Positions 5,526 through 7,792 of a stretch of 7,792 nt of DNA are shown piece after piece. The position numbers and the translations under genes are program-made. Within the stretch, counting starts at the first letter, position 1; each line of letters opens with the position of its first letter. This DNA is from an uncultured cyanobacterium (GTDB taxonomy: Bacteria > Cyanobacteriota > Cyanobacteriia > Cyanobacteriales > Geitlerinemataceae): contig CAKZKB010000655.1 of assembly GCA_937121005.1 (NCBI GenBank), forward strand, positions 1 through 7,792. Direction: 5' to 3'. The notes beneath the pieces are model-generated. The model was not told where the DNA came from, did not search any database, and saw only the letters and a list, made by a program, of their open reading frames with translations.

Positions 5526-5925
5526 TATTCGGGCCGCGATCGGGAAGGAGTCGCAGTCGTTGGCGATCTAAATCGGGTTCGAGCCCTAATGCTTCTAACG
5601 GTAAAAATCCCAAGAGGGGATCTTCTCCGGTTGGTAACTCCCAGCAGGTCAATTGTAACTCCCGATTTTCGATCGCCAGGGTCGCATCTCTAAAAACGCG
5701 CAGCGATCGCGACCCAATGGCGGTTTTGACTTCAATGGTTCCAGCCAAAGGTAAACCGAGGCGATCGATAATATCGGCCGGCAAACATAATTGATTCGTG
5801 CCCGTATCGACTAAAATATCGGGTAAAATAATCTGGCGAACCTCGTTTCCCGATATGAAGCCTCGTTCTGCTAAAATTTCGTCGATGTGGTTGGTAATCG
5901 TAGCCGATGTGGTGACTCGTCCCAT
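5509..5925 (-). CDS. Retropepsin-like clan AA aspartic protease, 138 aa
   Basis: The protein starts at ATG 5923-5925 and ends with TAG at 5509-5511. The key motif is DILVDTGTNQLCLP (about 36-49), with catalytic Asp40 in the Asp-Thr-Gly triad, followed by the helix ADIIDRLGLPL. Near the end, PLLGFLPLEALGL (about 103-115) matches the hydrophobic-hydrophobic-Gly element that closes the active-site psi-loop in retropepsin-like proteases. A single Asp-Thr-Gly copy means the active enzyme would be a homodimer. No signal peptide or membrane segment is seen, so it is probably cytoplasmic; substrates are unknown. Bacterial members are usually annotated only as clan AA aspartic protease or retropepsin-like. 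It lies in the same direction as smc, 166 nt downstream, and a 70-bp repeat ends 5 bp before its ATG, so its leader and ribosome-binding region are repeat-derived. Proteolytic activity is inferred from the motifs only. Confidence 0.82.
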   Translation of the reverse strand: MGRVTTSATITNHIDEILAERGFISGNEVRQIILPDILVDTGTNQLCLPADIIDRLGLPLAGTIEVKTAIGSRSLRVFRDATLAIENRELQLTCWELPTGEDPLLGFLPLEALGLEPDLDRQRLRLLPDRGPNNYKRL

Positions 5926-5929
5926 CTTG

Positions 5930-5999
5930 TTGGTGCGTTACGGTGGTGTTAATTTGTGTGCTAGAATTGATGGTCGATCCTCGCTGTAACACACCCTAC
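5930..5999. repeat. 70-bp MITE-like element, copy 1
   Basis: The element starts TTGGTGCGTTACGG and ends GTAACACACCCTAC. Its ends are imperfectly inverted (GGTGCGTTACGG against a TGTAACACACC end). By my count it matches copy 2 at 64 of 70 positions. It begins 5 bp upstream of the protease start codon. Elements ending in GTGCGTTACG are common in cyanobacterial intergenic DNA and have no coding capacity of their own. Confidence 0.85.
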
Positions 6000-6017
6000 T
6001 TTAATTTTTAATTGAAA

Positions 6018-6087
6018 TTGGTGCGTTACGGCGATGTTGATTTGTGTGTTAGAATTGATGGTCGATCCTTGCCGTAACACACCCTAC
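6018..6087. repeat. 70-bp MITE-like element, copy 2
   Basis: This is a direct repeat of the element at 5930-5999, separated from it by an 18-bp AT-rich spacer. Its ends are better matched to each other than in copy 1 (about 14 of 17 bases inverted), suggesting it is closer to the founding form. It ends 4 bp before the smc stop codon, so its fold may contribute to the 3' end of the smc transcript. Confidence 0.85.
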
Positions 6088-6091
6088 GGGA

Positions 6092-7792
6092 TTAACTGGA
6101 AGTGGGAGTGGGTTGGTTGAGTTTCAACCCGAGAACCTGAGTGTACGCGCCTCGGGCTTGGGTGACACCGATCGTGCGTTCGGCTGATTCGATCGTCGGG
6201 CGGCGCAGGCTGACGACAATAAATTGTGCGTGTTGGGCCTGCTTTTTAATCATTTTAGCAAGTCTTTCTACGTTTGCTCCATCGAGAAACATATCGACTT
6301 CATCGAAGGCGTAAAAAGGCGAAGGGCGATAGCGTTGCAGGGCGAAAATAAAGCTGAGGGCGGTGAGGGATTTTTCCCCTCCCGACATGGAGGCGAGGCG
6401 CTGTACGGGTTTACCTTTGGGGTGGGCGACGAGGTTAAGTCCGCCCTCAAAGGGGTTGTCGGGGTGACTTAGTTCTAGGTGTCCGTCGCCTTGAGAAAGT
6501 TCGGCGAAAATGTGGGAGAAGTTCTCATTGACGACATCGAAGGCTTCGCGAAATGATTGCAGTCGCAAAGTGGTGAAGTTTTCAATTCGCAGTAGGATCT
6601 CGGTGCGTTCGCCTTCGAGGGTGGTAAGTTTGGCGGTGAGATCTTCAAGGCGCGATCGCACTTTGTCGTATTCTTCTAGGGCTAGCATATTCACGGGTTC
6701 CATGTCGCGGATCCGCTTTTGCAGGCTTTTAACTTCGGCGGCGATCGCGTCGAGTTGCACGTCTTCGGGGACTTCGGGAAGCGGATCGGGCAGTTCTTCA
6801 CTGCGCGATCGCAATTCTTCTTCTAAATGTTGCAGTTGTTCTTTGCGCTGCTGTTGGCTTTCTTGCAGTTTTTCTAAACGCCATTCGAGTTGTTGTTTGG
6901 CGAGGTGACGTTCGCGCAGGTGGGCTTCGGCGCGATCGCGTTGTTGTTTTTCTTCGCCGAGTTTGGCTTCGAGTTGACCCAATTTTTCTTGGGTTTGTGC
7001 CATCTGACGGCGAATGTTTACCTGTTGGTTTTCTAGGGCCGATCGCTGGGTATATTGAGTTTCTCGGGCAGTGCGATCGTCGTGGAGACGATGCTGGCTT
7101 TCTTCAATACTCGCTTCTAAACGCTGTTGTTGCGTTTCTAGGGTTTGTAAGTTGTCTTTAGCGGCTTTTAAGGCGGCTTCTTTTTCGTTGAGAACGGCCT
7201 CTTGTTGGCGAATCAGGGCCTGTGCCTGTTGCCATTCGCTGTGGGTTTGCGAGGCTTCCATTTCGGTCAGTTGTTGGCGCAAGCGATCGAGTTGTGCCTC
7301 TTTTTCGGGCAGTTCGGTGTCGAGTTGTTGCAGGCGATCGCTTTGGGTGCTAAAATCAGCAACTTGGTTTTCCAACTGCGATCGCGTTGTTTCTTGTTGC
7401 TGCTGCAAACTGTTGGTTTCTTTTTGCAACTGTTCGGCTTTCAGTTGCACTTCTCGATGTTGCTGGCGCAGTTCGATGAGTTCTTGCGATCGCGTTTTTT
7501 CCTCTTGCGACAATCCTTCGATCGCGGACAAGCAACGATTGAGAACGGTATCGATTTCCTTCAACCGTTCTCGCAGGGTAATGACTTCGGTGGACTCGCT
7601 GGCTTCGACACTGCCAAAATGAATTGACGAGGAACGGCCGCTGCTTCCTCCGGTCATTGCGCCACTGGTTTCGAGGAGTTCTCCTTCTAATGTTACAATG
7701 CGAGTTTGTCCGAGAACGGCGCGGGCATTGTCCAGAGTATCGAATACGGCCGTCGTGCCGAAAACATAGGCAAAGACGCGATCGTAGCGCGG
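6092..7792 (-). CDS. smc: Chromosome segregation protein SMC, C-terminal half (cut by the right edge)
   Basis: SMC is the ring-forming ATPase that, with ScpA and ScpB, compacts and separates bacterial chromosomes. The frame is open from the right edge for 566 residues to TAA at 6092-6094, about half of a normal SMC of roughly 1200 residues. The first 50 or so visible residues are the end of the hinge, with YVFGTTAVFD, RIVTLEGELLE and the Gly-rich SGAMTGGSSG. A long Glu/Gln/Arg coiled coil follows (about 70-370), then the C-terminal head. In the head the ABC signature is SMSGGEKS (about 468-475) and the Walker B is FYAFDEVD (about 493-500), with catalytic Glu498 and the D-loop MFLDGAN. The end SLRRPTIESAERTIGVT is typical of SMC. 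The Met at position 7657 belongs to the hinge motif and is not a start codon; the true start lies outside the window. All visible key residues are intact. Confidence 0.97.
   Translation of the reverse strand, partial: PRYDRVFAYVFGTTAVFDTLDNARAVLGQTRIVTLEGELLETSGAMTGGSSGRSSSIHFGSVEASESTEVITLRERLKEIDTVLNRCLSAIEGLSQEEKTRSQELIELRQQHREVQLKAEQLQKETNSLQQQQETTRSQLENQVADFSTQSDRLQQLDTELPEKEAQLDRLRQQLTEMEASQTHSEWQQAQALIRQQEAVLNEKEAALKAAKDNLQTLETQQQRLEASIEESQHRLHDDRTARETQYTQRSALENQQVNIRRQMAQTQEKLGQLEAKLGEEKQQRDRAEAHLRERHLAKQQLEWRLEKLQESQQQRKEQLQHLEEELRSRSEELPDPLPEVPEDVQLDAIAAEVKSLQKRIRDMEPVNMLALEEYDKVRSRLEDLTAKLTTLEGERTEILLRIENFTTLRLQSFREAFDVVNENFSHIFAELSQGDGHLELSHPDNPFEGGLNLVAHPKGKPVQRLASMSGGEKSLTALSFIFALQRYRPSPFYAFDEVDMFLDGANVERLAKMIKKQAQHAQFIVVSLRRPTIESAERTIGVTQARGAYTQVLGLKLNQPTPTSS

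Noticed and set aside
5732..5992. Minus-strand 86-codon ORF overlapping the protease
   Set aside because: It is an out-of-frame shadow of the protease that begins in the 70-bp repeat; the Asp-Thr-Gly frame is clearly the real one.
6510..7627. Plus-strand ORFs opposite the SMC coiled coil, rich in Cys and Ser
   Set aside because: The Cys/Ser/Leu-rich products come from reading the opposite strand of Gln/Glu/Leu codons; no family features.
6092..7657. SMC as a complete 521-residue protein starting at 7657
   Set aside because: The frame continues upstream to the window edge with clear hinge sequence, and the Met at 7657 is part of the conserved hinge Gly-rich motif.

Overview
The window comes from a cyanobacterial chromosome. 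Many copies of the HIP1 octamer GCGATCGC and its partial forms lie both inside and between genes. Short tandem and dispersed repeats of the kind common in filamentous cyanobacteria fill the gaps, and the gene families (cyanobacterial TPR protein, SMC, YqiJ/flotillin pair) fit. I cannot name the genus. No tRNA, rRNA, CRISPR array, transposase or phage gene was seen.

Layout, left to right. Positions 1-999 (minus) hold the N-terminal 333 codons of an unrecognised protein with a TPR-like start; it runs off the left edge. Positions 1000-1725 are repeat-rich: an inverted pair of a 15-bp palindrome, two small divergent hypothetical ORFs whose starts are 8 nt apart, a degenerate heptamer array, and an octamer array that is strongly G-rich on the minus strand and begins 3 nt after the flotillin stop. 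Positions 1726-4353 (minus) are a two-gene operon: a YqiJ-like membrane protein with a C-terminal OB-like domain, followed at once by a large YqiK/FloT-type flotillin. A good sigma70-type promoter sits in the 90-nt divergent gap upstream. Positions 4444-5504 (plus) carry a single-domain VOC/glyoxalase-fold protein and a GNAT acetyltransferase. The acetyltransferase has its own candidate promoter, overlapped by a perfect inverted repeat. Positions 5509-5925 (minus) encode a small retropepsin-like clan AA aspartic protease. Positions 5930-6087 are two 70-bp direct copies of a MITE-like element that make up nearly all of the gap to the next gene. Positions 6092-7792 (minus) are the C-terminal half of SMC, cut by the right edge inside the hinge.

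Functionally, the clearest unit is the YqiJ-flotillin pair, expected to form membrane microdomain scaffolds at the inner membrane. SMC is the core chromosome-condensation ATPase. The VOC, GNAT and protease genes have recognisable folds but unknown substrates, and the arrangement does not tie them to one pathway. The most unusual features are the repeats: a telomere-like G-rich array at the flotillin 3' end, and the tandem 70-bp elements that supply the whole leader of the protease gene.
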